From the NCBI GenBank assembly GCA_025677825.1, contig JAIXMO010000039.1, positions 240,809 to 304,808 of the forward strand: a stretch of 64,000 bases of DNA. The letters are read 5' to 3'. Below are positions 11,501 to 21,604 of the stretch, in pieces. The notes below the pieces were generated by a model, which saw nothing but the letters and a program-made list of their open reading frames with translations, did not search any database and was not told where the DNA came from. The position numbers and the translations under genes were made by a program. Positions within the stretch are counted from its first letter, which is position 1. Every line of letters begins with the position of its first letter. The DNA is from Helicostylum pulchrum (lineage: Eukaryota; Mucoromycota; Mucoromycetes; Mucorales; Mucoraceae).

Positions 11501-12958
11501 ATGAACCCCACTTTACAGCCCGACCCTATTCCTTTTCCTTCAGTTACAGATACCAAAGAAGATATGAACTCGAGCTACTACTTACCTGTAAACGACTCAG
11601 TCGACGAACTAGAACTAAAACCTCCGGGAAGAATGAGACGATTATGGCATTCTCATTCAAATTACTTGATGGGCTTAGCATCTCGTATTGTTGCAATTAT
11701 TATTATTATCGGCGTACTAATTGCTATTGGTATCGGGTTAAGATACACTGATGGTTTACCGAAATCAGAAGATTTTTCTCACTTGAGCTTTGATTGGAAA
11801 ATTAATCCGGCTTCTTACTTGACTCCTTATAATACATCGTTTCAATATAATGTCTTATTGGATGGTCATTCTCATTCTACTTACAGCGACGGTAAAATGA
11901 ATATTCGTCAATTACTTGACTGGCATTTAGGTAAATCAAAAAAAGTATTGATAAACGTAAATTTTCTGTCCTTTAAATTTCCTTTATTATACATATTCTT
12001 CTAGCAAATGGATATAACGCTGTCATGGTTACGTAAAGTTGTTGTTATGCATATTATATAATTTATGGACCCTTAACTTAACTTTAAATATAGTGACCAT
12101 AATTCGGTTTCAGGAGGTCTTGCAGCAGAGAAATTAGCGTTAAAAGAGTACAATAATTCTATAGTAGTTATACCTGGCATGGAATACAGTTGTTGTAGAA
12201 TACACATGAACTTTTTAGATATTAATGAAACTATACCAACAACTGATCCTTCTCCATCTGATCAAGAATTACAAAGAGTAATTAATAGAGTACACGAATT
12301 AGGTGGATTAGTTATTGTCAATCATATCCCTTGGAGTAACGCAACAGGTACGTTTAAAAAAAACGAATTTAATATCTATTTATTTATTTTAAAATATTTA
12401 GAATTTGGATATCAACTTCCAAGATTACCAAATCATCCTTCCGTAAACCAATTAATTAGTTGGGGTGTAGACGGCTTTGAAGTAGTTAATCAAGACGTAT
12501 TTGACTTGAACACCTTTCAAATCACAACTCAACAAAACTTGATTCAAATGGTTGGATCGGATATTCATCACCCATCCGTAGGAGCACAAGTTTGGTTAAC
12601 ACTGAACGCAACCAACATGACCAAACAAAGTATAATGCAAGAAATTCGTAACAGACGTACTTCTTTTTTATTCGATCCAGCTGGAACTCATCCCAGAACT
12701 TATGTCGAATCACCTAGCTCGTTTAACTTGTTAACTCCTTTATTGTTACTGGGAGATTACTTTAGTATGTTTTATTATAATCGTAAGGGTATGTATAGTT
12801 TTCAAGGTACTTTTTGTCATCCCGAGGTATTGGGTGTTAATGGTAGCATTATTGGTTGGTTTATCTTTTGGGTTATATTGTTTTTGATCTTATTTGAGTT
12901 GACAAGGTTATTTGCTTTATGGGTTTCATCAAAGTGTAGATGGTATAAAATACAATAG
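11501..12958 (+). CDS. Membrane-anchored PHP-domain phosphoesterase-like protein
   Basis: Four exons (11501-11930, 12005-12032, 12094-12347, 12402-12958) give 422 aa. The PHP metal-binding motifs are visible in order: LDGHSHSTYSDGKM, then VTDHNSVSGGL (created by two splices), IPGMEYSC, VIVNHIPWS and GSDIHHPS. PHP domains are metal-dependent phosphoesterases found in histidinol phosphatase and polymerase proofreading; the substrate here is unknown. There is one hydrophobic segment before the domain (RIVAIIIIIGVLIAIGIGL, about residues 62-80) and one near the C-terminus (IIGWFIFWVILFLILFELT), so the catalytic domain sits between two membrane anchors and carries several N-glycosylation sequons. 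The last intron (12348-12401) is 54 nt, in frame and stop-free. The start is the first ATG after an A-rich leader. Confidence 0.85.
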
Positions 12959-13299
12959 GCTTTTTCAATAAAAAAATACAACTTTCTATTCCGGTCCGGA
13001 TTACATATAGTTCGGATAAACATTTTTTAGAACCCAAGCTTGGGGGCGAAGAGCAAAAAAAAAAAAGGGCGATTTGGGAGGAATTGTATTAAGGCCGATC
13101 AAGGCGGCAGGCCTATAATTTTTCTTTCTTCCTTTATTATATAAATTAAAGTAAGTAGTAACTTGTAACAGATACTCAGTGAAGGGATTTTTTTATATAT
13201 ACAGTTGATGGATCAAACTGGGAAAGGAAACGAAGGGGTTTTTACGAAAATGGATGGATGATTTAAATAATAATCATTTTTTTTCTATTTGTTTACAGT
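12959..13299 (+). promoter_or_regulatory. RPS2 promoter and probable 5' UTR intron
   Basis: Contains a perfect 12-bp palindrome CCCAAGCTTGGG at 13033-13044, a TATA-like ATTATATAAAT near 13136, and a strong donor GTAAGTAG at 13151 paired with a TTTACAG acceptor ending at 13298, one base before the start codon. Intron-containing leaders are common in ribosomal protein genes; this one is inferred, and the TATA-like site sits close to the donor, so the transcription start may be elsewhere. Confidence 0.45.
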
Positions 13300-14154
13300 A
13301 TGGCCGACTCAGCTTCTGCCGGTGCTTCTCGTGGTACGTTTTTTTATTTATAGATTGACCAAAGATTATATGTTCAATTAGATTTACTTTTTTTTGTCTC
13401 AATCTAAATAGGACGTGGTGGATTTGGACGTGGTCGTGGTGGACCTCGTGGTGGACGTGGTGGACGTGGACGTCGTGGTGAAGAAAAGAACGAATGGGTT
13501 CCCGTCACCAAGCTTGGTCGTCTCGTCAAGGCTAACAAGATCAAGTCCATTGAAGAAATCTATCTCTTCTCCCTTCCTATCAAGGAGTATCAAATTGTTG
13601 ATTATTTCCTCCCCAAGCTTACTGATCAAGTCATGAAGATCATGCCTGTTCAAAAGCAAACCACCGCTGGTCAACGTACTCGTTTCAAGGCCTTCGTTGT
13701 TATTGGTGATGAGAACGGTCATGTCGGTTTAGGTGTCAAGTGTGCCAAGGAAGTTGCTACTGCCATTCGTGGTGGTATCATCCTTGCCAAGCTCGCCATT
13801 ATCCCCGTTCGTCGTGGTTATTGGGGTTCCAACCTTGGTGAGCCTCATACCGTTCCCTGTAAGGTTACCGGTCGTTGTGGTTCCGTCCTTGCTCGTTTGG
13901 TTCCTGCTCCCCGTGGTACCGGTATCGTTGCCTCTCCCACTGCCAAGAAGGTTCTCCAATTGGCTGGTGTCACCGATTGTTATACTACCTCTCGTGGTTC
14001 TACCCGTACTCTCGGTAACTTCGTTAAGGCTACCTTCGCTGCCATTGGTAACACTTACGGTTTCTTGACTCCCGATCTTTGGGAAGAGTCCGAATTCTCT
14101 AAGGGTCCTTTCCAAGAGTTCTCCGATTTCCTTGCCCAAAAGCAAAGAAAGTAA
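13300..14154 (+). CDS. RPS2: 40S ribosomal protein uS5 (RPS2)
   Basis: Two exons (13300-13333, 13412-14154) give 258 aa. Component of the small ribosomal subunit involved in decoding accuracy. Visible: Gly/Arg-rich N-terminus ([15 protein letters not shown]), then [12 protein letters not shown], the S5 RNA-binding block [40 protein letters not shown] and the C-terminal S5 domain ([19 protein letters not shown]). The very biased codon use (GGT, CGT, AAG, ATC, C-ending Thr/Val/Ala) differs sharply from neighbouring genes, which explains the long antisense and shifted ORFs over it. Length and motifs fit the family fully. Confidence 0.98.
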
Positions 14155-15560
14155 ATTCTTTGAAAAAACCTTTTAAAAAAACACAATCATACTTTCTGTT
14201 TTGATATAAAATAAATTTGAAAGTGTTATTATATAATAGTTTACTGTAATTTTTGTAACTGTATTTGACGTAATTAATCTGCAGGTACACCACTTCTTCT
14301 ATATGCATGTGTAATCTTGGAAGTGTTAATCCCACATGCTTCGAACACTTGCTTGTAGCTGGAATGCTGATCTTCATAAACTATATGACATTTATTGCTA
14401 CGAGACGAAGGGAACAGATACCTATCACACCAATGGCGTCCAGAACTGAAAGAGTGAGAAAAATTACATTGCAAAAGCATTGACAGGGCACAGCTCACCA
14501 CTTTTATGGTGAATATTTAGCGGAACCGTACTCAAGCTTTTCGTCTTTACCGTCCACTTCTACAAAGCAAACTTTTCCTACTTCACGGGAACCCAATTAG
14601 TCTGTCCCATTCTTAAAAAGAATATCTAGCTTTGCTCCCATGATTTTTCTATCCTTTTTTCCAGACCTTCCAAAACCCGATCATTGTTTTTGGTGATAGC
14701 GACAGCAATACTACAACGCTCGCCAAGCATGGACCTAGAACTACAATCTCGAAATTGCCCGTAGATGAATCTTCACAATCGATGAAGAATATCTGCTTCG
14801 AAGTAATCAGTTAACACCTAGTCATTCTGGTAAAAAAAAAAAGAGTTCTGAAACTCCTATCTAGAGATAGCAGTTTGAATGCGTGATGATACCGATACGA
14901 CGATAGGGTATCTATTGTTGAAGACATTTAAACGCACGATATGGTTGAAATTTTTCAGCGATATATGTTCGTACTGCTTCAACGATCGGTCACACACATA
15001 TTTCCTATTATACATAGTCAATTTACACGGCCTATTAACTAAAAAAATGTGATGCATTTACCTTTTATTCGCTGTGGTTATTCCCGTTTTAAACGAACCG
15101 TATCAGTTTACGTCAGCATTCCACATAATATATAAAAAGATATTTTTGCTTGTGTATGAATTCATTTTCAAAGAAAAAAAGCTATTAAAAAAAACGACGT
15201 AATGATATATTTTATCATAAATTATACAAAACTTGTTTTCATATACATTAATGCTAAAATATTTGTACTTTTTTAATTCAACGTCCAATCCTCTTGAGTC
15301 GCACGACCTTAAACTGTATATAATATTCTTAAGCCAAGTATAAGATGGGATAGTCCTAACAGGATAAGAACAGAGAGAATATATAAATAAAGATATTTAT
15401 ACTAAAGGTGCCGAAGAGCACTTTAATTGAAATATAATTAAGAGAGAAACTTCGAAAACTAATGAAAGTAATGGGATGTTAACCAATAAGATTAACATTA
15501 TATTTGTTTTTTATGTAAAAAATTATGATCCTCAAACTTAGAGGAAAGAACCAATATACA
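14155..15560. other. Intergenic, decayed mobile-element DNA
   Basis: After the RPS2 3' end the only coding-like segment is the recombinase scrap at 14274-14501 (listed separately). Upstream of it on the minus strand (14502-14800) the frames are broken. From 14800 to 15560 I see nothing beyond A/T-rich sequence. Confidence 0.5.
14274..14501 (-). pseudogene. Crypton-like tyrosine recombinase fragment
   Basis: A 75-codon open frame with SCALSMLLQCNFSHSFSSG, then CHIVYEDQHSSYKQVFEACG and INTSKITHAYRRSGVPAD. The order (CP-A-L hydrophobic block, SYK..F.A.G, then K-x-TH-x-x-R-x-SG) resembles the C-terminal catalytic part of fungal Crypton/CBF3-type tyrosine recombinases, where K-x-TH..R precedes the catalytic region. 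It begins without an ATG-initiated upstream domain and ends before the catalytic tyrosine region, so it is a fragment. Family assignment is by memory of motif order and is uncertain. Confidence 0.35.
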
Positions 15561-15645
15561 GTGCTCACGGTACCAATTTGCGGTTTCTCCAAACAAATTT
15601 GTCCAAATTGAGAATTTCATTACCGCAAACTGGTGCTGTGAGTAC
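15561..15645. repeat. 85-nt imperfect inverted repeat (hairpin / MITE-like)
   Basis: Left arm 15561-15584 and right arm 15622-15645 pair over 24 nt with 20 matches; three of the four mismatches would be G-U pairs in a + strand transcript. The left end reads TACAGTGCTCAC, close to the TA-CAGTG start typical of Tc1 termini. It lies 40 bp outside the TA-flanked transposon, so it is not part of it. Confidence 0.6.
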
Positions 15646-15685
15646 AAGATGTTTATAATGAAAGCATATGCGCCAAAAAGCGCTA

Positions 15686-15716
15686 GAGTGCATCTACTTT
15701 TAAACCTTCAACTTTT
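15686..15716 (+). repeat. Left terminal inverted repeat of the TA transposon
   Basis: Begins GAGTGCATCTACTTTTAAAC and runs 31 nt; preceded by TA. Mirrors 18160-18190. Confidence 0.85.
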
Positions 15717-16020
15717 AGCTCCGATCCCCCCCCCCTTTTTTTTCTTTTTCATAAAGCACGGTGGCAAACCCTTTTAAACATAAAACAATCAGATGGAATT
15801 GTCTAAAATAGTACTATTAAAAGAACTTCCCAAGTTTTTTTTTGCATATCACCTTCACTTCTTTCCAAAAGTCGAGGTGAAGTTTGAAGATAAAAACAAA
15901 ATGACTGTCCCCTCCATAAATTTTTTTTATTAACTTAAATATTTAGCCGTTATTAAAAAAAAGACTTTTAATTCATAAATACTTTATTACAAAATTCAAA
16001 ATGGGAGTTGTCTCAAAAAT

Positions 16021-18010
16021 TTAAAGAAAATACGCCGTGTCATCGAGTTCGTCACTGTAGAGGATGCTTAACCTGTTGAAATCATCGAAGCAACAATTGT
16101 CCAATCGATCGACTTTGAGTTGAAAGATACCGGAGCTGATAAAAAAAGAGCGAGGCTTAGTGTACAGCGAAAGATACCAAAAAAAGTTGAAGCAAAGAAA
16201 TCGAGATATGGCCAAGGGAAGCGCTAAGATCTCGAGCTATTTTAACCCCTCGGAAACTGCTGTAGTTGAAGAAGCACCTGTTGTATCGGAATTGGAGACC
16301 TTAAAGACAGCTTATCATAAGCTGTCTTCAGAATTAGTTCCCAGACTTGGCTCTGACACCGTTCTTGAGAAATCAGGTTATGAACGGTCCAAATACCTCG
16401 CCGTACAACTCTACCTTCGTCTCCGTATTGAAGGTGTAAGAAAAATGAAGGCATCCGAAACTGCTGTTGAAACGTTTTGGTACAATAAGTCTGTCACTTA
16501 TCGCAGTAGAATGATTAGACTTTATGCCAAAAGTTATCTTGAGTCGGGCAAAATTGGCGAAAGTATGCAAAGCAAGAATTCTAAAAGGGTATCTGTTTTG
16601 GATGACAATGATATCAAGGAAAAAGTACTTGAATGGTTTCGATCAGTACCAAAGTTCCAAGGAAACATTCCTAGTTTATAGAACGAACTTCGAACTGTGA
16701 TCCTTCCCGCAGCTATTGAAAACCATACGATGAATGTTGAAGTTGATGATAGCAGAGCCATTACCAATCCTTTGTCTATCGAATGCATTAGAAATAAGCT
16801 TATACAATAGGATTTCTACTTTAAACGTGTGGGTAGGTCATTTACACCAGAATGAAAAAAAAACCAGATAATACTTAGTTAATAACCTCTCTCATATTTA
16901 AAAGGTAAGGTAATTTATTTCGACGGTCACGAAAGAGAGGATGTAGTGACCTATAGAAAGGAACGGTCTCAAAGAAACATGGAATACCAACATTATGCAG
17001 AGACATATGGCTATGAAAACGTTAGTGTCGCTATTCCTCCTGCCTTGCCTGATAATATTTAACAGCACGTCTTTGTAACTCACGATGAGAGTACATTCTA
17101 TGACAACGATCATCAACAGTATGCTTGGTTGAAATCGACTGAGAGCTTTATTATGCCAAAGTCACAAGATAGATCGATTGTGGTCTCAGAGTTCCAATGC
17201 CCTTGCCATGGAACAATGAGAGCCGTTGTCAATGGCAAGGAAATGATCTCGAGAGTGGTATTTTACCCTGGCGCTGCTAGTCAAGGCTATTGGACCAGCG
17301 AGCATATGATTGTATCGGCAATCAATCGGTAATTACCGAACAAAACTTTGATGTGGAACGAGAGTATGACTACCCTGCTCTCGTAAAAGTTCAATTCAGT
17401 AAAATTGATCGACCAACCAAGTCTGCAAAAATGTATGAAATTGTTAATAGGATTATTCCTGTAAGTTTTACTGTTGAAAAAGCTACTAGATATTGCATAT
17501 GAAGGGGAAGCCCTTTTAGTTAACATTTTATTTGTTAGAAAAAAACGCACTTCGTAGGCATAAAAACGATTTTAAATCAAAGATCTTTGTACAATAGGCA
17601 AAATCGAGATTGCAAAAACGTGGCAATCGCCGACCACAGCTGTTGCGCTGTTCATTTGCTGGGTAACCAACCTGATTTTTTAGCCCAAAGATCAATCCTC
17701 GCTGAGGCCATCGAGGAATCTGGCCATGTTCTTGAACTATACCCTCGTTTCCATTGTGAATGCAATCCCATTGAGCGGTATTGGGGAGCTGCCAAGAAAA
17801 TTGCCAATACAACTTCAAGTCGTTAAACGATAACATACACGACTTTCTCGACAGTGTCTCTCCTCCCGGCGAAAACTCGACGATACTTCAACAAAAATTT
17901 TCGTTATATCGAAGTTTAAAGCCAAGAAAAAGATGTGACTGATGCGTTTGCTATTGTAAAGGAATTCTCGAAACAACAAAAATCACATAGAAAGCTTCGG
18001 GAAACCAACA
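16021..18010 (+). pseudogene. Degenerate DDE transposase
   Basis: Read across frames, this is a DDE-superfamily transposase of a type common in fungi. Segments in order: a Lys/Arg-rich N-terminal part (KKVEAKKSRYGQG / RDMAKGSAKISSYF), a region with KLSSELVPRLGSD, a helix-turn-helix-like part (YRSRMIRLYAKSYLESGK), VIYFDGHEREDVVTYR near 16914, VTHDESTFYDNDHQQYAW (first catalytic Asp) near 17080, SIVVSEFQCPCHG, and FHCECNPIERYWGAAKK (final catalytic Glu) near 17750. Lesions: a frameshift near 16170-16200, a stop after NIPSL at 16679-16681, a stop at about 17062, and frameshifts around 17330 and 17500-17580. A possible intron ends near 16900. The protein is not functional. Confidence 0.8.
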
Positions 18011-18159
18011 ATTTACATTAGCATTCGTATTAAGTTGCATCATGATGGATGGCACTTGCCTGAAATCAGTAAAAAAAAATAAAAAAATAAAAACGATTAT
18101 TTAGATTTATTTCCTTATATAGAATCGAGATATCGATCCTCAAAAATGACAGTTTTTAA

Positions 18160-18190
18160 AAAAGTTGAAGGTTTAAAAGTAGATGCACTT
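18160..18190 (-). repeat. Right terminal inverted repeat of the TA transposon
   Basis: Reverse complement of the left TIR apart from the terminal base; followed by TA at 18191-18192. Confidence 0.85.
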
Positions 18191-18192
18191 TA

Positions 18193-18698
18193 TGTGTTTA
18201 ATTTAGAAAAAGGTATTTTTTTTTCTGATGCATAAGTGCAATATAATATTTTGGGATAAGGGGAACACATATTATGTTTGTACAACTGTATTCTGGCTAT
18301 AATTATTCCGAAAAAAAAACAAAGACAAGAGAAAATCCGACTTTCATCTGTACTTTTTATAGTAAATTATCCTCCTTTATATGTTTTATACCCATTCGAA
18401 AGCGTAGTAGCATTTTACAGGATCCGTAGTTTATCCGAATAAGTGAGTCAGTCAAAAATGCCATAATTTAAAAACTATATTGTATCATTTTACTCCGATT
18501 ACGATCAATTACGTGGAGGGTGTACTTGATGAATAATCCAAGAATTTATTGACTAAGTTTCTCTATCCAGTACTGCTAATTGAAAGAAAAAAATCACCGG
18601 GCACCAAAAAAAATAAAAATAATATAAAAAAGGATGCATATTTTTCGAAGTTTTTTTTTTGTTTTTTACAATTAAACATTTTAATTAACAAAAAAAAA
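18193..18698. other. Intergenic upstream of the SDR gene
   Basis: AT-rich, no coding signal. Long A and T tracts immediately precede the SDR start, as in other promoters here. Confidence 0.6.
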
Positions 18699-19555
18699 AT
18701 GACTTCTACATATGTTATCACTGGCGCTTCTCGTGGACTTGGTCTCGAATTTGTAAAGCAACTTTCTTCTAAGGGAAACACTGTCTTTGCTTTAGTACGT
18801 AACCCTGAAGCTTCTGAAGGGCTTCAAAAGTTAGTAGATAACAAGAAAGTTTTCGCGTTTAAGTTAGATGCTCTTGACGAAAGTTCCATCAAGGTAAATA
18901 TTTTTTTTTAAAAAAAATGCAATACATATTTCAGTATACTTAACTTTTTTTTCTATTTGTCTTAGAATGCAGTTGAAGAAGTTACTAAGGCTTCACCCGA
19001 AGGTATTGATTACTTGATTAACAATGCTGGTATCAGCGGTGAAAGACAGTACGGCATCTTAAACTCGTACGTATACTATACCATAACAATATCTATGTCG
19101 TTTCAATCTAATACAAGCTTATTTATAGACCTGGCGAGGAATATACCAAGGTATTTAATACAAACGTAGTTGCAGTTTCCAACGTTACACACGGATTTTT
19201 ACCTTTATTGCGCAAGAGAGGTCAAGAAAAGACCAAGAAGATTTTGAACCTCTCTTCTATTCTTGGATCTGTTGCTCTTATCGGTGAAATCAATCCCGGA
19301 GGAGGTGGTTCCGCCTATAGCGTTTCTAAGGGTGCTCTCAACATGCTCACCAAATTGTTCGCTAACAGTCTCGCAAAGGAAAACATTATTGTATACGCTG
19401 CTCACCCAGGTTGGGTTAAGACGGATATGGGTGGTGAGAGTGCTCCTGTTGAACCCAAGGATTCTATTGCTGGTATGGTGAAGGTCTTACAAGGTGTTAC
19501 AACAGAACAAAGCGGTTCTCTTATCGATTTTGAAGGAAAGCAACTTCCTTGGTAA
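18699..19555 (+). CDS. Short-chain dehydrogenase/reductase (classical SDR)
   Basis: Three exons (18699-18893, 18966-19066, 19129-19555) give 240 aa. Cofactor motif TGASRGLG at the N-terminus, NNAG at about residue 90, catalytic YSVSK at about residue 155, and PGWVKTDMGG after it define an NAD(P)-dependent Rossmann-fold oxidoreductase of the sniffer/carbonyl reductase-like type. The substrate cannot be deduced. No targeting signal is visible, so it is probably cytosolic. It sits tail-to-tail, 114 nt apart, with a frameshifted paralogue that shares the intron positions, indicating an inverted duplication. The start at 18699 is fixed by the family N-terminus (MTSTYVITGASRG). Confidence 0.9.
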
Positions 19556-19669
19556 ATAAAATAAAAAATTAAAGTGAAAAGCGACTTTTTAAATATAAAA
19601 TACAATTTTTTTTAAAAAAAAAATTCATTTACGTGTTATGGGTGATTTTATTATTAAAGAAAAAGACAT

Positions 19670-20449
19670 TTACCATGTAATTTTTTCTCTTGTATAGTTA
19701 TAATATTCGCCATCATCTTTAGAGGCGGCACTATCAAGTACCTTCAACATACCAGCAATAGAATCCTCGGGTTCAACAGGAGCCCTATCGCCACCCATTT
19801 CCGTTTTAACCCAACCAGGACGACTGGCATAAACAATAAACTTTTCATCAGCAAGATGGTTAGCAAACATTTTAGTAAGCATATTGAGAGCTGCCTTGGA
19901 TACAGAATAGGGAGGTTTGACATTGTCAGGATTAGAAGTTTCTGTAGCAGAGATAGAACCAAAAGCGGAAGAGATATTCAAATCTTTTTAGTATCACATT
20001 TACGAAGTAAGGGTAAAAAGGCTTGTATGACATCTGAAACTCGACACACGTTTGTCTCGAAAATTCTCATGTATTCTTGCTTTGTACTAAAAAAAAATAG
20101 AAAAATAATCGGTAACATGTACTTTATATATGTTTTGCATTGTAAAATTATGCGTTTTCGACATTGACGCTGGCATCACATCCAATACCGGCATTATTGA
20201 TTAAAATGTCGATAACTTCAGGTACCTTTTTATTAATCTCATCAACAGCCTCCTATTTTATTTTATTTTTAAAAAAAAACTTACTTTAATCGATTGTTCA
20301 GAATTAGCATCCAACTTGACAGCAAATACATTTTTTCGATCAGGGTTACGAGCTAAAGCATAAACATTATGCCTCTGAGAAGAAACTTGACGAAAAAATT
20401 TAAGGCCAAGTCCACGAGAAGCACCTGTAATAACGTATGTTAAAGTCAT
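19670..20449 (-). pseudogene. Paralogous SDR with a one-base frameshift
   Basis: Inverted copy of the SDR at 18699-19555. Exon 1 starts at 20449 (MTLTYVITGASRGLG), exon 2 has ILINNAGIG, exon 3 has YSVSKAAL and PGWVKTEMGGDRAPVEPE. Around 19981-19984 the sequence AAGATTTGAATATC has one T fewer than the paralogue's AAGATTTTGAAC, so the frame breaks after TKK and continues one base over. The second intron lacks a GT donor; the best model uses a GC donor (AAC then GCATAA). A ten-residue stretch present in the paralogue is missing after RNPDRK. The rest is intact, so the break is recent or a sequencing error in a T run. Confidence 0.65.
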
Positions 20450-21128
20450 ATTTTTAAATATAAAGGGATAGTAAAGAGAGAGTGAGAAAAGGAACAACTT
20501 TTTATAAGTCAGTTACGCTGGGGTCTAATTTAATTACACTACACACTCATTGAGATTTTAGGTTTTTTAAAAGCTAATGAGGTTTGAACATTTTGTTCAT
20601 AAAACCTTCCTATTTGGAAATTGAGTTTTTTTGAAGATTGGATTGAAATTCAGTTTCTGTTACTGAAAACTCAAAAATAAATAAAAACTATTCGTTCGAA
20701 AAACGTTTTAAAAAAAACGCTACTAATAAATAGTTCTAGTTTATTGTAAAAAAATTTATATTCAAAAATACAAATGGTACAGGATGGAGCAGAGCGTCAT
20801 GGTAACTAGTATCATTTATGCTAGTAAATAGAGAGCTGCGAAAGTATACAGAGAAGAAGAAAGCAGTAATAAAAAGGCTTACCTATGAATAGTAAATACT
20901 ATTAGTTTTTGAGTATTACAGCTAAATAAGAATAATTAGTATTTCATTTGAAGAAGTGCACAAACAATAGCGCGAAAGTCCTGGTAAACTTAGCTGAAAC
21001 TGCTGTTGTCGCCTCTCAAGCACCTACTGAAGACGAAGACTTACAATTGCTGTTAATAGCATGTCTTAGAAACATACGCGGCCTCAAACGCTGTCTCATT
21101 TAACTCTAATGTAAATGTAGATATCATT
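20450..21128. other. Intergenic with coding-like scrap
   Basis: Mostly AT-rich spacer. From about 20970 to 21110 a + strand frame reads VNLAETAVVASQAPTEDED and LRNIRGLKRCL before a stop, possibly an upstream exon or decayed part of the ORF that follows. Confidence 0.35.
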
Positions 21129-21599
21129 TTGCGTTCTTCTAGGCTTATCACGACTAATGTTACTGATATTAGCAACAGCATGAATCATAACTTTGCCTCA
21201 TCAAGTAGAACAAAGGAGCTCATCCAAACAGCATTATTGTGTATTACTAATATTCGAAATATTTCTGAAAGATTGGCTACTGCTATCCTCGACTCTGTTA
21301 ATTCATCCGAAAACATCAACTATATCCGGTCAATTGATAGGTCTTCTACAGATATACTTACTACTATACAAAATACTTTAACTCAAGCAAGAAATAATGT
21401 CACAGTTAGTGAAGCTGTCATCCCTCAAGCTGAAGGTTGCAGGAACGCTTCAGGAAGGTTGTTGCAAATACTTCAAGATTTGACTGGCTCTGTGATGATA
21501 GATTATCGAATTGTTTCTGGTGCTGAATCTAATACTCGTACTGAATCTATCCGATTGCAAAAGTCATTTTTTTTATTTTCAACACCCGGGCTGCAATAG
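21129..21599 (+). CDS. Unrecognised helical ORF beside the Fanzor-like relic
   Basis: An open frame of 156 codons whose first codon in this frame is not ATG in context (Met at 21129 if GCG-TTC-TTC upstream is coding; an internal Met lies at 21180). The peptide is rich in Ser, Asn, Ile and Leu with helix-like spacing (TNIRNISERLATAILDSVN, SSTDILTTIQNTLTQARNN) and no membrane segment. I recognise no domain. The end (FFLFSTPGLQ, after a T run) may be past a frameshift. Because it is flanked by decayed mobile DNA it may be transposon cargo or a remnant of an older gene. Treat as hypothetical. Confidence 0.35.
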   Translation: MRSSRLITTNVTDISNSMNHNFASSSRTKELIQTALLCITNIRNISERLATAILDSVNSSENINYIRSIDRSSTDILTTIQNTLTQARNNVTVSEAVIPQAEGCRNASGRLLQILQDLTGSVMIDYRIVSGAESNTRTESIRLQKSFFLFSTPGLQ

Positions 21600-21604
21600 A
21601 GATT

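Larger units (their letters stand above)
15686..18190 (+). mobile_element. TA-flanked DDE transposon with 31-bp TIRs (inactive)
   Basis: A 2505-bp element bounded by inverted termini 15686-15716 and 18160-18190 that match at 30 of 31 positions; only the outermost base differs. Each end is flanked by TA (15684-15685 and 18191-18192), the target duplication of the Tc1/mariner superfamily. The interior holds one + strand transposase relic covering most of the length. The near-identical TIRs beside a transposase with several stops and frameshifts suggest an insertion mobilised late, or ends kept by chance. Confidence 0.85.

Noticed and set aside
13399..14145. Long antisense and shifted ORFs over RPS2
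   Set aside because: They are shadows of the highly biased RPS2 codon use and have repetitive Thr/Ser or Val/Ser composition.
19670..20449. Programmed frameshift in the second SDR
   Set aside because: The break is a simple one-T loss relative to the paralogue with no slippery-site plus structure; a mutation or sequencing error is simpler.
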